64,000 bases of DNA from CAWDYA01 sp963806495 (GCA_963806495.1 CAWDYA010000011.1:186001-250000); one strand, 5' to 3'. Shown: positions 46,716 through 55,018, counted from the stretch's first letter. Notes: a model not told the origin generated them from the sequence alone. Program-made: numbers and translations.

Positions 46716-47177
46716 ATGAGCGCACGATCCGCCGAGATGAGTTTCAGAAAAGGGCTGCAGGCACTCGAGCAGAGGCGCTATCTCGAAGGACTCGCCTATT
46801 TCGAATCGGCCCTGAACCTCGAAGAGAAGTCGGGCAACCCCGCTCGACGGATGAAGTACCTGTCGTTCTACGGGGTGTCACTGTCCCAGGCGGCCGGGCG
46901 GACCCAGGAAGCGATCGAGATGTGCGAGCACGCGCTGACCGTCGAGTTCTACAACCCCGATCTCTACCTGAACCTGGCCAAGGTGTATCTGGCGGCCGGC
47001 CAGCGCCGCCGCGCGCACAAGGCGCTCTGCCAGGGGCTCCGGATCGAGCGCCGGCACACGGGGCTGCTATCCGAGATCCGCAGGATGGGGCTGCGGCGCA
47101 AGCCGCTCTTCCGGTTCCTGCCCCGCAACCACGTGCTCAACAGGGTGACGGGACAGCTCGCGGCGCGTCTGAGCTGA
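46716..47177 (+). CDS. small cytosolic TPR protein
   Basis: A 153-aa product. The start is ATG 46716 (MSARSAEMSF) because GGGAG lies 11 bases upstream; an in-frame ATG at 46698 lacks a ribosome site. About two and a half TPR units span residues 5-120 (FRKGLQALEQRRYLEGLAYF, LYLNLAKVYLAAGQRRRAH). A basic tail follows (RRMGLRRKPLFRFLP). No partner is known. Its own promoter separates it from the chaperone gene. Confidence 0.85.
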   Translation: MSARSAEMSFRKGLQALEQRRYLEGLAYFESALNLEEKSGNPARRMKYLSFYGVSLSQAAGRTQEAIEMCEHALTVEFYNPDLYLNLAKVYLAAGQRRRAHKALCQGLRIERRHTGLLSEIRRMGLRRKPLFRFLPRNHVLNRVTGQLAARLS

Positions 47178-47203
47178 CCGGCACGGCCCGGGCGGCCGCG
47201 CGC

Positions 47204-47317
47204 AAAAAAAAAGACAACAACCTGGTGGAGCTGACGGGGATCGAACCCGTGACCTCGTGACTGCCAGTCACGCGCGCTCCCAGCTGCGCTACAGCCCCAC
47301 GAACTCAGGTTGTTGTC
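47204..47317 (-). terminator. leader-trailer stem around tRNA-Ala followed by U9
   Basis: A 12-base perfect inverted repeat, CAGGTTGTTGTC (47306-47317) and GACAACAACCTG (47213-47224), brackets the tRNA gene. On the minus-strand transcript the trailer arm is directly followed by nine U (A9 at 47204-47212). The trailer arm includes two bases of the encoded CCA. It looks like a combined processing stem and intrinsic terminator with the tRNA as its loop. Confidence 0.6.
47223..47298 (-). tRNA. tRNA-Ala (GGC)
   Basis: 76 bases including encoded CCA. The acceptor GGGGCTG pairs with CAGCTCC with a G3-U70 wobble, the alanine identity element. The D arm is GCGC...GCGC, the anticodon loop carries GGC, and the T arm is CACGG-TTCGATC-CCCGT-like with the TTCGA loop. 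It decodes GCC (and GCU), which is frequent in such a GC-rich genome. Confidence 0.97.
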
Positions 47318-47374
47318 GAAGCCTGCAGTTCAACCTTCTCCGGAGAAGGTCACGCGGTGTTGCTCAACTGGAGG

Positions 47375-47479
47375 TTACTTCTTCCTCCTGGTGGCCTTTT
47401 TCCGCGTCGTCGTCTTCTTCGCGGTCTTCTTGGCCGGCTTGCGCGTGCTCTTCTTCGCGGCCTTCCTCTTCATCGCCAA
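47375..47479 (-). CDS. histone H1-like lysine-rich microprotein
   Basis: A 34-aa product if begun at TTG 47479 (MAMKRKAAKKSTRK), or 32 aa from ATG 47473. The near-perfect site AAGGAGGTG lies about 10 bases before the TTG, which favours it. Over half of the residues are Lys or Arg, in the AKK/TKK repeats of histone-H1-like or HU-tail proteins, so nucleic-acid binding is likely. It is transcribed toward tRNA-Ala, with a palindrome (ACCTTCTCCGGAGAAGGT) between them. No database check was possible for so short a gene, but composition and ribosome site make it credible. Confidence 0.7.
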   Translation of the reverse strand: MAMKRKAAKKSTRKPAKKTAKKTTTRKKATRRKK

Positions 47480-47670
47480 GGCTGATCCACCTCCTTCAGT
47501 GTGTGGCTAAGGCCACCCCGGGTCTCCTCTTTCAACCCCGGGACGACCGGCGCCGCCGAAGTGCGGCCGCAACCTCGAACGGCTGGTTGGACAGGCCATC
47601 AGATCGGAGTACGTTCCGCCGCGCGTCATCTTCATCGTCGCGGCCAGCGATGATGCGAGATGACCCCGCT

Positions 47671-47697
47671 ACAAAACAGCCCGGCGTTCGCCGGGCT
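47671..47697 (-). terminator. intrinsic terminator, minus strand
   Basis: An 8-bp stem AGCCCGGC/GCCGGGCT with a 4-base loop (47678-47697). On the minus strand it is followed by GTTTTGT. On the plus strand the tail is not T-rich. Confidence 0.55.
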
Positions 47698-47804
47698 TCT
47701 CCGCCTGAGGCGGGAACCCGATCGAGATGCATGCCGAACACTATCGCGCGATCCTGCATCGCGATGATGCCCGAACTCGAGGCAAATCGATCGAGAAACA
47801 TCAC
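47672..47804 (-). ncRNA. candidate small RNA
   Basis: About 130 bases between a near-consensus promoter (47812-47841) and an intrinsic terminator (47671-47697), both on the minus strand. The frame across it lacks a ribosome site and encodes nothing recognisable. I do not recognise a known RNA family. It could instead be the leader of the H1-like gene, with the terminator acting as an attenuator. Confidence 0.35.
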
Positions 47805-47811
47805 GCCGCGG

Positions 47812-47841
47812 AATATAGCATCGGATTTTGTCAAGTGTCAA
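47812..47841 (-). promoter_or_regulatory. strong sigma-70-like promoter
   Basis: On the minus strand, TTGACA (47841-47836), 18 bases, then TATATT (47817-47812). It is one of the best promoter matches in the window, with transcription predicted to start near 47805. Confidence 0.6.
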
Positions 47842-47965
47842 CATTTCAGCAACCGATCTTGGTCGATCAGGTCCGGGTTGGCGATCGATCGCGGCGCGAT
47901 TCGCACCCCTCGATCGACGAACGAGCGTCCTGACGACTCCGGATCGAGATCGTCACGCATCGATC

Positions 47966-47994
47966 TTGACACCGCAGCGGCGATCGGATGAACT
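47966..47994 (+). promoter_or_regulatory. probable selC promoter
   Basis: TTGACA (47966-47971), a 17-base spacer, then TGAACT (47989-47994). The predicted start is at the first bases of the selenocysteine tRNA (48004). Confidence 0.45.
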
Positions 47995-48003
47995 GCGGAT
48001 CAC

Positions 48004-48101
48004 GGAAGCGAATCGGGGCTGGTGTCTCGCACGGACTTCAAATCCGTCGGCGGTATGCGAGAGCATGCCGCGGTGGGTTCGATTCCCACACGCTTCCGCC
48101 A
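48004..48101 (+). tRNA. selC: tRNA-Sec (UCA), selenocysteine
   Basis: 98 bases, ending in encoded GCCA. The anticodon stem-loop ACGGA-CTTCAAA-TCCGT carries UCA. It has the special tRNA-Sec shape: a 6-bp D stem (CGGGGC/GTCTCG) with a 4-base TGGT loop, a long 8-bp variable arm (CGGTATGC-GAGA-GCATGCCG), a T arm GTGGG-TTCGATT-CCCAC, and an acceptor of seven pairs plus an A-A opposition at pair eight. The acceptor and anticodon regions resemble E. coli selC. The genome should therefore encode selA, selB and selenoproteins. Confidence 0.95.
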
Positions 48102-48114
48102 GCGACGCTGCAGG

Positions 48115-49401
48115 CTAGAGACCGGGCCCGCCGAGATAGATGACCACGTGGCCTTCGCCCGCCTCCCCCGCGCCGAACCGTGGCGAGCCGACCAGGACGT
48201 CGGCGTACCCGTCGCCGTTGACGTCCCCCGCGCCGCACGCCGACTCGGAGTAGTAATCGTTCAGGGATCCGAACGTCATCTCGGCCCAGAGCACTTCGGG
48301 CACGCCCGCGAGCCCGTCGGTCGAGCCGTGGAAGAGAAAAAGCAGTGTCTGTCCGGGCACCGCCGGATCGTAGAGGCCGACCAGGGCATCATCGTAGCCG
48401 TCCCCGTCAACGTCGCCCGCGCCCGCGATCATCTTCGCCACGACCGTGCCGTCGGGGAGGATCACGCGTCCGTTGCGCGGCCCCGATTTCCATCCGTCGG
48501 ACTCGAGTACCGGCAGGGGCCCGAAGTAGCTTCCCGCGCCGTCCACCTGCAGACCCAGGATGATGTCCGCGTAGCCGTCGGCGTTCACGTCGCCCGCGTC
48601 ACCGAGCGCGACCCGCAGCTCCCCGCGCGGCAGGTTCGGCGCCCGCGACTCACGAGCGGCCAGACCGAGCGGCCCGCCCTCGATGAAATGGAGCGAGGAG
48701 CTGCCCACGCTCGGGTCGGACGCTCTCTTCGGCAGGTCGAACGATGCCAGTACGAGGTCGTCGTACCCGTCGCCGGTCACGTCCCCGAGGACCGGGCCGC
48801 GCCCCACGTCCCAGTTCAGTCAATCCATGACGATGGACTGCGAGGGTGTGACGGGGGGACCCGCCGGTGACCCGAGGAACACATCGAGGCGCCCCGGGGA
48901 CGCGGCGACCAGGTCGCCGTAGCCGTCGGCGTTGATGTCGCCGGCGACGAGGCGGCCGCGGATCGCGGTCGGCACCGGCGCGGAGACCGGACCGCCGGCC
49001 GAGCCCCTGTACAATCGTCCGTCGGACAGCAGAACCTCGTCGAACCCGTCACCGTCCAGGTCCCCGGCCGCGGCATAGGCGGCCAGCGCGGCGTATGGCT
49101 CCGAGCCGGTCCATGTCCGGTCGGGGATCGCTCCCGGGCCCGAGGGTGAGCCGAGGAACAGATACACCTTCCCCTCGCGCACCCAGCTCCCACTGCTCTC
49201 GGGGGCGCTTACGAGGATGTCGTCGTAACCGTCGCCGTTGACATCACCGGCGCCGGTGACCCACCCGCCGAGCCTCTCGCCGACCACGTTCGGCTCGAAG
49301 CTCCAGTCCGCCGGCGGCGTGGCCGGCTGGGCCACGGCGGTCTCCGTCAGCGCGGACAGGGAGACAATAATGAGGAGGAGGGTCATGGGGGATCGGCGCA
49401 T
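48115..49401 (-). CDS. secreted seven-blade FG-GAP protein with in-frame UGA
   Basis: Exported integrin-alpha-like beta-propeller. The start is ATG 49401 (MRRSPMTLL) with AAGGAGG five bases upstream, and the signal peptide ends near VAQPA. FG-GAP calcium loops of type GDVNGDGYDD occur seven times: three before and four after a TGA at 48820-48822, all in one frame over 1287 bases. Seven is a complete propeller, so both parts belong to one protein (428 residues including the UGA). The text across the UGA is SIVMD-UGA-LNWDVGRG. Readthrough as selenocysteine, a nonsense mutation and a base error are all possible. selC lies 14 bases beyond its end on the other strand. Confidence 0.75.
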
Positions 49402-49461
49402 GTCGGCCTCCTTGGCGCGCGGACATCACGCGTTCGGGTTGTTCCGGGGAGGGGTTATTCA

Positions 49462-49490
49462 AGAATACGCCGATCCCGGGGATCGAACAA
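49462..49490 (-). promoter_or_regulatory. sigma-70-like promoter of the FG-GAP gene
   Basis: On the minus strand, TTGTTC (49490-49485), 17 bases, TATTCT (49467-49462), about 60 bases before the ATG at 49401. Confidence 0.5.
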
Positions 49491-49510
49491 CCGGGCTCGT
49501 TTCCCTGCGG

Positions 49511-50947
49511 CTACTGTCCGTCGAGCAGGTCCTTCGCCGGGCTCTCGGGCGTGCGCAGGGTGCGCAGAAAGACGATGAGGTCGACCCGGTCGGCCTCGGG
49601 CAGCGCCGCGAAGGCATCACGCGCGGCCTGCGCCTCGCCGCCGTGCAGCAGGATCGCGTCGGTGAGCGTCGTGGCCCGGCCGTCGTGCAGGTAGGGCGCG
49701 GTGTCGGCGACGCCCCACAGGCGGGCCGTCGTGAACTCGCGATTGCGCCGCGCGTCGGCCAGCGCGAAGGTCTCTGCGAGCGCCGGCCCCATGTCGTGAC
49801 GCTTCAGGTCCGCGAACAGCGGCACGGTGATCCCGCCATCCCGGTTGGCGTCGAACTTCACCGGGGGACGCGTCAGGTCGACCCGCAGATACACCCCGGT
49901 GGTGTGGTCGACCGGGTCAGGCGGGTATCGCAGGGGCAGCGCCCTGCCGCGGGTCTGTATCTCGGGGCGGTGGCAGCTCGCACAGCCGATCCGGTCGAAC
50001 TGCTCCGCCCCACGGCGCGCGGCATCGCCGCCCTGGACAACCTGCGGCCGCTCGAGGGTCACCTCGAACACCTGCAGCACCGAGAGATCGCCGGGGCGGA
50101 TCTCGTCGGCGATGCCGTCCCCGTCGGCGTCGTTTCCGGCGCCCACGGCCTCGGAAGGCTGCATGCCGAAATGAAACTGCATCGCTCCGATGTCGAAGTC
50201 CCTCACGGTGGCGAACTCCCCCTTCCGGCCGAACGGCTTGACCACCAGATCGGGGTCCACCCCCTCGACGCTCGATGTGTCGAGGTGCCCGCCCGTGTCG
50301 GCCACGATCGTGCCGAAGCTCACGCCGTGCGTGGTCAGCGCGACGACGGTTCCGGGGTGGGCCAGCGCCTGAGCGCGCAGCGCCTGCAGGTCATCGGTCA
50401 TCTCGAGGCCCAGGAGCTCCACACCACCGGACCCGAACACGAACGGCGGATTGACGAAGCGTCCGTTGAACCCGGCCGCCTGGTCGAAGTCGACGAGATC
50501 CGCCGGGTCGATCGCCGTCGGCATGATCATCGCGTTGGTCACCGAACCGCCCACGCCACCGATACCCAGCCGCGGCGGCCGCGTCGCCGCGCTCAGCAGC
50601 GAGTGGCACTCCAGGCAGGTCTGCCCGTCGAGGCCGTTGACCCGCAGCAGTGTGCCGTTTCCCTGCAGGGTGGGCCTTCCGCCGGGCGACACCGTGTCGT
50701 TGAGATCCATCGGGCCGTCACCGTACCCGTCCAGCTTGTTGAACGGCGTGGTGAACATCCGCAGACCGGCCTCGCGTATCGCCCGCAGGCCCAGCTCGCC
50801 GGCCTCGAGCTGCTGCTGTGTCACCCGGGCGCCGTCGAGGTTGGGCTTCTCACCTGCCGGCGGATCCGCACGCGCTGATGCGACCGCCGCGAAGCCGATC
50901 AGCAGCATGCCGAAGGCGAGCCGGATCGTCGCGGATCTCATTGTCAC
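49511..50947 (-). CDS. exported di-haem cytochrome c, DHOR/thiol-oxidoreductase-like
   Basis: A 478-aa periplasmic protein. The signal peptide ends near residue 27 (ASARADP). Two CxxCH haem sites are visible: CLECH near 113 and CASCH near 325. A late conserved block, WGVADTAPYLHDGRATTL, matches the C-terminal region of di-haem peroxidase and DHOR families. A calcium-loop-like DADGDGIADE is also seen. It probably transfers electrons in the periplasm; the substrate is unknown. The start could be ATG 50947 or 50941. Confidence 0.8.
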   Translation of the reverse strand: MTMRSATIRLAFGMLLIGFAAVASARADPPAGEKPNLDGARVTQQQLEAGELGLRAIREAGLRMFTTPFNKLDGYGDGPMDLNDTVSPGGRPTLQGNGTLLRVNGLDGQTCLECHSLLSAATRPPRLGIGGVGGSVTNAMIMPTAIDPADLVDFDQAAGFNGRFVNPPFVFGSGGVELLGLEMTDDLQALRAQALAHPGTVVALTTHGVSFGTIVADTGGHLDTSSVEGVDPDLVVKPFGRKGEFATVRDFDIGAMQFHFGMQPSEAVGAGNDADGDGIADEIRPGDLSVLQVFEVTLERPQVVQGGDAARRGAEQFDRIGCASCHRPEIQTRGRALPLRYPPDPVDHTTGVYLRVDLTRPPVKFDANRDGGITVPLFADLKRHDMGPALAETFALADARRNREFTTARLWGVADTAPYLHDGRATTLTDAILLHGGEAQAARDAFAALPEADRVDLIVFLRTLRTPESPAKDLLDGQ

Positions 50948-51307
50948 TTCCCCCCGAACGGGGCACCGCAGGCCAGGAGGCCGATCCTGCCCGCGGTGCC
51001 GTCCTTAATCTACCGCGGTCAGGCTCCCGATGCTCCAGAAAAAAGAGCCCGAGCGTGCCCGTCTCCTGCCGCAATCCATCAGTGGCAGCGCAGGTTGCAT
51101 GCCACGACGAGAGTGGAAGAAAGCGCCCGAATGGAGACGGAAACGGGCCGACCGTCATGAACACGATAGACGCACCACGCCGACCCCAGGTGACATGCGA
51201 AACCGTCCCGGCGGAAGGGTTGGCTCGGGGGGCATCATCCTGCATGCTGTTCGACAGCGTTCGTCGTGTATCATGGTCGTGATGCGGCCCTTTCGGATGT
51301 CATTCGG
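50948..51307. other. 360-base divergent intergenic region
   Basis: No gene seen. It holds the divergent control regions of the cytochrome gene and the TonB_C gene. An 8-bp inverted repeat (GGCACCGC/GCGGTGCC) lies in about 50970-51000, and a TATCAT box with a weak -35 lies at about 51268 for the rightward gene. Confidence 0.4.
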
Positions 51308-53017
51308 ATGATGCCGCGCGTCCGCTCGCGGGGCACGTCCCCACTGCGCCGGCTCGCCGGCACCCTGCTCGCCTGCGCCCTGCTGGCGCCGGCGGCCGAA
51401 GCCAACGCCGACTCTCCGGCCCGGACGCGTGACCCCGCCATCAGCGCCGGCCGGCTGGCCATTCTCGTCCGCCACGCGACCCGTCCGGAAGACATCGAGA
51501 CGCTGCAACACGCCCTGAGTGACGACCGGCCGGAGGTCCGCGCCGCCGCGGCGCGCGTCATCCACGCGAGCGGCGCGAAACTGCCTGCCGAGACCCTTCG
51601 GGAGGCGCTCTCGACCGAGGTCGACCCGGTGGCGGCCCGGGAGGAGGCCGACGCGCTCGTCTACGCGGAGGGAGCGCTGGCGGTGGGCGCGATCCTGGAA
51701 GCCGGCGGGCGGCTCGGTGGCGGCATGCCCGGCGTCATGGCCATGATCGCGGCGCGCGTGATCGATGACGCGGGACTCGCCGAGTACGTCTCCACCGTGC
51801 TCGAGCTCCCCATTTCGCCCCGGCGCCGCGCGTCATGCATCCTGATGGCCTCAGGATACGACGCCGAGCGCCTGGGCCGGGCCGGCGCGGTAGTGCTCGA
51901 CGCAGGCGAAGCCGATACGTGGCTCGCCCTCGTCTCCGTCGCCGCCGAGGACCGTGTGGATCCCGGCACGCCACTGTTCGTCTCGGCGCTGCGGAACCCC
52001 TCGACGGCGATCGCCGTGGGAACCGCCTGGCAGCTCGCGCCCCGCCTCGTGCTCGAGCCTCCTGCTGACAAGACCGTGCTGCTGGCGGCGCTGGAGGCCG
52101 CCGAATCGCTTGCGCGCGGCGGGGACCCGGACGATCTGCTCGGGTTCGAGCTGCTGGCGAGAGCGCTCGGGCGCGAGCCACGGGAGAGCGTGCCCTGGAT
52201 CGAACGTCTGGGAATGGCCGACCGCATCCGGCTGGACCTGATCAACCCCGCGCGCTCCCTGCTGTCACTGCTCACCCGCAAGGAGTACCGGGCGTTGCGG
52301 AAGCGGGAGCGGAAGCTGTTCCCCGACCGCCGCCTGCCTCAGCCCCTGACGGAGAAGGAGAAGGCTGTGCAAAGCGCAGCCCTCCACAGGCCCGATGACT
52401 TCCTGCATGTCCAGACTGCCAGTGGCTTCCCGCCGGGGCTCGTCCGGGATACACTCGAGGCTCGAGGCTGCCAGCTTTCCGAGCGGCCGCTTCTGGCCGA
52501 GACCAAGATCAAATACGATCGGCTCGGGCGTCCCACGAATCTCATCCTCTGGCTCATGCCTGAAGACCCCTCATGCCGCGAGGCGATGACGGATCTGTTC
52601 GCGCTCTCGGTCGCCCCTTCAGGCAGGGTCCCCGACCCGTCGGTGTACGAGATGCTCATTCTTGTACTGCGGCCCGAGACCCTCGCCGCCTTCGAGGAGG
52701 AGCCACCTGCCTGGGAAGCAGGAGCCGTAGCGTGGGACTCCCGGGAGCCGGTGAAGCCGCCGACGCGCATACGGTTCGTCAAGCCGGATTACCCGGAGAG
52801 CGAGCGGCAGCGTCACGCCACCGCCAGGGTCATCATGGAAATCGTGGTTGACGAGGACGGGCTGGTCCGCGACATGCGTCTTCTTCAAGGAGCCCCGGAC
52901 GCATTCGTGGTGTCGGCCTTCCGCGCCACCTCTCAGTGGCGCTACAGGCCGGCTTCGCGGGACGGGAGGCCCGTCCGGGTCTACCTGACGGTCATCGTAG
53001 AGTACGCCTTGCGCTGA
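51308..53017 (+). CDS. exported HEAT-like protein with TonB C-terminal domain
   Basis: A 569-aa product. The start is ATG 51308 (MMPRVRSRG; 51311 also possible), with a signal peptide cleaved near residue 33 (EANADS). Residues 45-290 are helical and Ala/Leu-rich, resembling HEAT or armadillo repeats (DDRPEVRAAAARVIHASG). The last about 85 residues form a TonB_C-type fold (VIMEIVVDEDGLVRDMRL, then SQWRYRPASRDGRPVRVYL). No N-terminal ExbB-type anchor is seen apart from the signal, so it is not a classical TonB. The job is unknown. Confidence 0.7.
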   Translation: MMPRVRSRGTSPLRRLAGTLLACALLAPAAEANADSPARTRDPAISAGRLAILVRHATRPEDIETLQHALSDDRPEVRAAAARVIHASGAKLPAETLREALSTEVDPVAAREEADALVYAEGALAVGAILEAGGRLGGGMPGVMAMIAARVIDDAGLAEYVSTVLELPISPRRRASCILMASGYDAERLGRAGAVVLDAGEADTWLALVSVAAEDRVDPGTPLFVSALRNPSTAIAVGTAWQLAPRLVLEPPADKTVLLAALEAAESLARGGDPDDLLGFELLARALGREPRESVPWIERLGMADRIRLDLINPARSLLSLLTRKEYRALRKRERKLFPDRRLPQPLTEKEKAVQSAALHRPDDFLHVQTASGFPPGLVRDTLEARGCQLSERPLLAETKIKYDRLGRPTNLILWLMPEDPSCREAMTDLFALSVAPSGRVPDPSVYEMLILVLRPETLAAFEEEPPAWEAGAVAWDSREPVKPPTRIRFVKPDYPESERQRHATARVIMEIVVDEDGLVRDMRLLQGAPDAFVVSAFRATSQWRYRPASRDGRPVRVYLTVIVEYALR

Positions 53018-53054
53018 CGCGCTCGCGGCACTGTCCCTCCGGACCGACTCGCGG

Positions 53055-53060
53055 TATAAT
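53055..53060 (+). promoter_or_regulatory. perfect -10 box before the beta-helix gene
   Basis: TATAAT, 47 bases before the TTG start at 53107. The -35 region (TGTCCC at 53032) is poor, so an activator or an alternative sigma factor may be used. Confidence 0.35.
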
Positions 53061-53106
53061 CAGGGTCCCTGCCGTCAACGTGTCCCGCTGGACACGGAGG
53101 TCCCGC

Positions 53107-55008
53107 TTGACGACGCCCCAGCCGATCCGTACCGGTCTCAGGTTCGCTCTGATCGCCTTGTTCGCGGTGTCCCCGTTCGTCGCGGCGGACGCCGGGGCCG
53201 CGATCTGGCAAACCGTCCACGTCGACGACGACGCGCCGGGCGACCCGGGTCCGAACGACCCGTCGGTGAGCGACCCGCTCGAGGACGGCACCGCGGCCCA
53301 TCCGTACGACACGATCAACGAAGCGCTCGGCGCCCTGCCGGACTACATCGAAATCCGGGTGGCACCCGGCGCCTACACCGGGTCGCTCGACTCGCTGCCC
53401 GCCCACTGCCGGCTCATCGGGGCGGGCGCCGCGGCCACACTCATCGACTCGGACACCGGCGTCCACACCTATGTCGACGCCTGGGGCCTCCCCGAGCCGC
53501 CCGAGATCTCCCTGAGCGACTTCAGCCTGACGGGACCGGGGATCGATATCGCCACCGACAGCTACGACTGGAACGTCCAGACGATCGTCGCGGTCGACCG
53601 GGTGACGCTCGTCACCGGGGATCTCGGCTACTTCGCGTCGGGCGGATATGTCGGGTTCCACGGCGACGATGTGAGACTTCTCATGGGTACGATCAGCGTC
53701 GTCTCCGCCGGGAGCTTTCTCGACGCTTCTCTCGATGCTGCGGATGCCCCGGGCAGCATGATGCAGTACTCCGGGCTTGCCGGCGGATACGGTCAGACCA
53801 CGGTCTCCGGCGGCATGATCGGAGGCATCCAGGCGGATGGGTCGTACGGCATGTCGCTCAACGTGGAGGGGGTCACCTTCACAGGCGCCGGCATTCACCT
53901 CAACACCTCCGAGTCCGGCCACTCTCTGCGCGTCACGGACTCGACCTTCCGGGACGGCGGCGTCTTCGCCAGCGCCTACCGCGACCCGGACGGCGGCAAC
54001 TCGACCGATGTATCCATCCTGCGCAGCCGGTTCCAGGGAGACGGCATCCAGCTCTACACCCAGCTCGGCGGCGGCCTCTGGGGTTACCCGGTGAGCGTCT
54101 CGCAGACCATCGACTCATGCCTGTTCGAGCGAGGGGGCGTCAGCGCCGCGGTCGCGGACGGTCTCGACACCGGCAATGCCGGGGGGGCGGACCTGCGGGT
54201 GACCAACAGCATCTTCCTCGGCGCACCGGGCGGCATCAGCATCGACTACGGCCTGGGCGACGCGATTCAGCCCTTCGCGCAGACCAGCATCCGGACGACC
54301 ATCCTGAACAACACTTTCTCTGGGTCCACGACCGGCGTGCGGGTGACCACGACGCCCCACGTCCCGGGTCGCGACCCGCTCGTCACCGAGATCGCCGACA
54401 ACATCCTGGTGAGCGGCGCCACAGGCATCGCCATCGACGGAACCAGCGACCTGCATCTCGCCGTGTCGGGCAACGACGTCTTCGGCCACACCCAGGCCGA
54501 CTACTCGGGCGACATCAACGATCCGACGGGAGTCGACGGCAACATCTCCCTGGATCCCCTGCTGGCCGACCCGGCCGCGGGCGACGTCAGCCTGCTCGCC
54601 GGCAGCCCCTGCATCGATACGGCGGTCACGGTGAGCGCGCCTCCCACGGCCGACTTCTTCGGCACCTCGCGGCCGCTGGACGGGGACGGCGACGGGACGG
54701 CCGTCTCCGACATCGGGGCGGTCGAGTACGTCGACGCCGACCAGGACGGGTACGCCGCCGGCCGCGACTGCAACGACGCCAACGCCCGGATCCACCCGGG
54801 CGCCGTCGACATCCCCGCCAACAGCGTCGACGAAGACTGTGACGGGATCGCCGCGTGCGACCCGGCCGCTTCGTGGCCGGGCCACGGCCGGTTCATGGCC
54901 TGCGTGGCCCGCACCTGTGATTCACTCGTGCAGGCCGGAGATCTCACTTCCTGGCAGTGCGACGAGATCGTGAGAATAGCGGCCGGCTCCGACGCCATGA
55001 GAAAGTAG
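53107..55008 (+). CDS. secreted parallel beta-helix protein with MopE-type metal-binding motif
   Basis: A 633-aa product. The start is TTG 53107 with GGAGG six bases upstream. The signal peptide ends near residue 32 (DAGAAIW). Residues 35-480 are a right-handed beta-helix of the pectate-lyase or DUF1565 style (HPYDTINEALGALPDYIEIR, repeated Asn/Gly turns). Residues about 550-600 carry a MopE-type motif (DADQDGYAAGRDCNDANA and EDCDGIAA), usually calcium or copper binding. A Cys-containing tail ends it. It precedes the sigma and kinase genes by ten bases, so it may be a target of that cassette. Confidence 0.78.
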   Translation: MTTPQPIRTGLRFALIALFAVSPFVAADAGAAIWQTVHVDDDAPGDPGPNDPSVSDPLEDGTAAHPYDTINEALGALPDYIEIRVAPGAYTGSLDSLPAHCRLIGAGAAATLIDSDTGVHTYVDAWGLPEPPEISLSDFSLTGPGIDIATDSYDWNVQTIVAVDRVTLVTGDLGYFASGGYVGFHGDDVRLLMGTISVVSAGSFLDASLDAADAPGSMMQYSGLAGGYGQTTVSGGMIGGIQADGSYGMSLNVEGVTFTGAGIHLNTSESGHSLRVTDSTFRDGGVFASAYRDPDGGNSTDVSILRSRFQGDGIQLYTQLGGGLWGYPVSVSQTIDSCLFERGGVSAAVADGLDTGNAGGADLRVTNSIFLGAPGGISIDYGLGDAIQPFAQTSIRTTILNNTFSGSTTGVRVTTTPHVPGRDPLVTEIADNILVSGATGIAIDGTSDLHLAVSGNDVFGHTQADYSGDINDPTGVDGNISLDPLLADPAAGDVSLLAGSPCIDTAVTVSAPPTADFFGTSRPLDGDGDGTAVSDIGAVEYVDADQDGYAAGRDCNDANARIHPGAVDIPANSVDEDCDGIAACDPAASWPGHGRFMACVARTCDSLVQAGDLTSWQCDEIVRIAAGSDAMRK

Positions 55009-55018
55009 CAGACCCCGG

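Larger units (their letters stand above)
47480..48003. other. 524-base stretch with no clear protein gene
   Basis: No open frame here has a ribosome site or protein-like composition. It contains, from left to right: two hairpins in the probable leader of the H1-like gene (CCCGGG pair at about 47516-47541 and GTGGC-CTTA-GCCAC-like on the minus strand near 47504), a minus-strand intrinsic terminator, a candidate small RNA, a strong minus-strand promoter, and the selC promoter. Confidence 0.6.

Noticed and set aside
47532..47834. 100-codon minus-strand frame over the candidate small RNA
   Set aside because: No ribosome site, Arg-rich out-of-frame look, and an intrinsic terminator lies inside it.
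48022..48870. Plus-strand frame starting inside the selenocysteine tRNA
   Set aside because: Its start lies in the tRNA and the rest is antisense to the FG-GAP gene.
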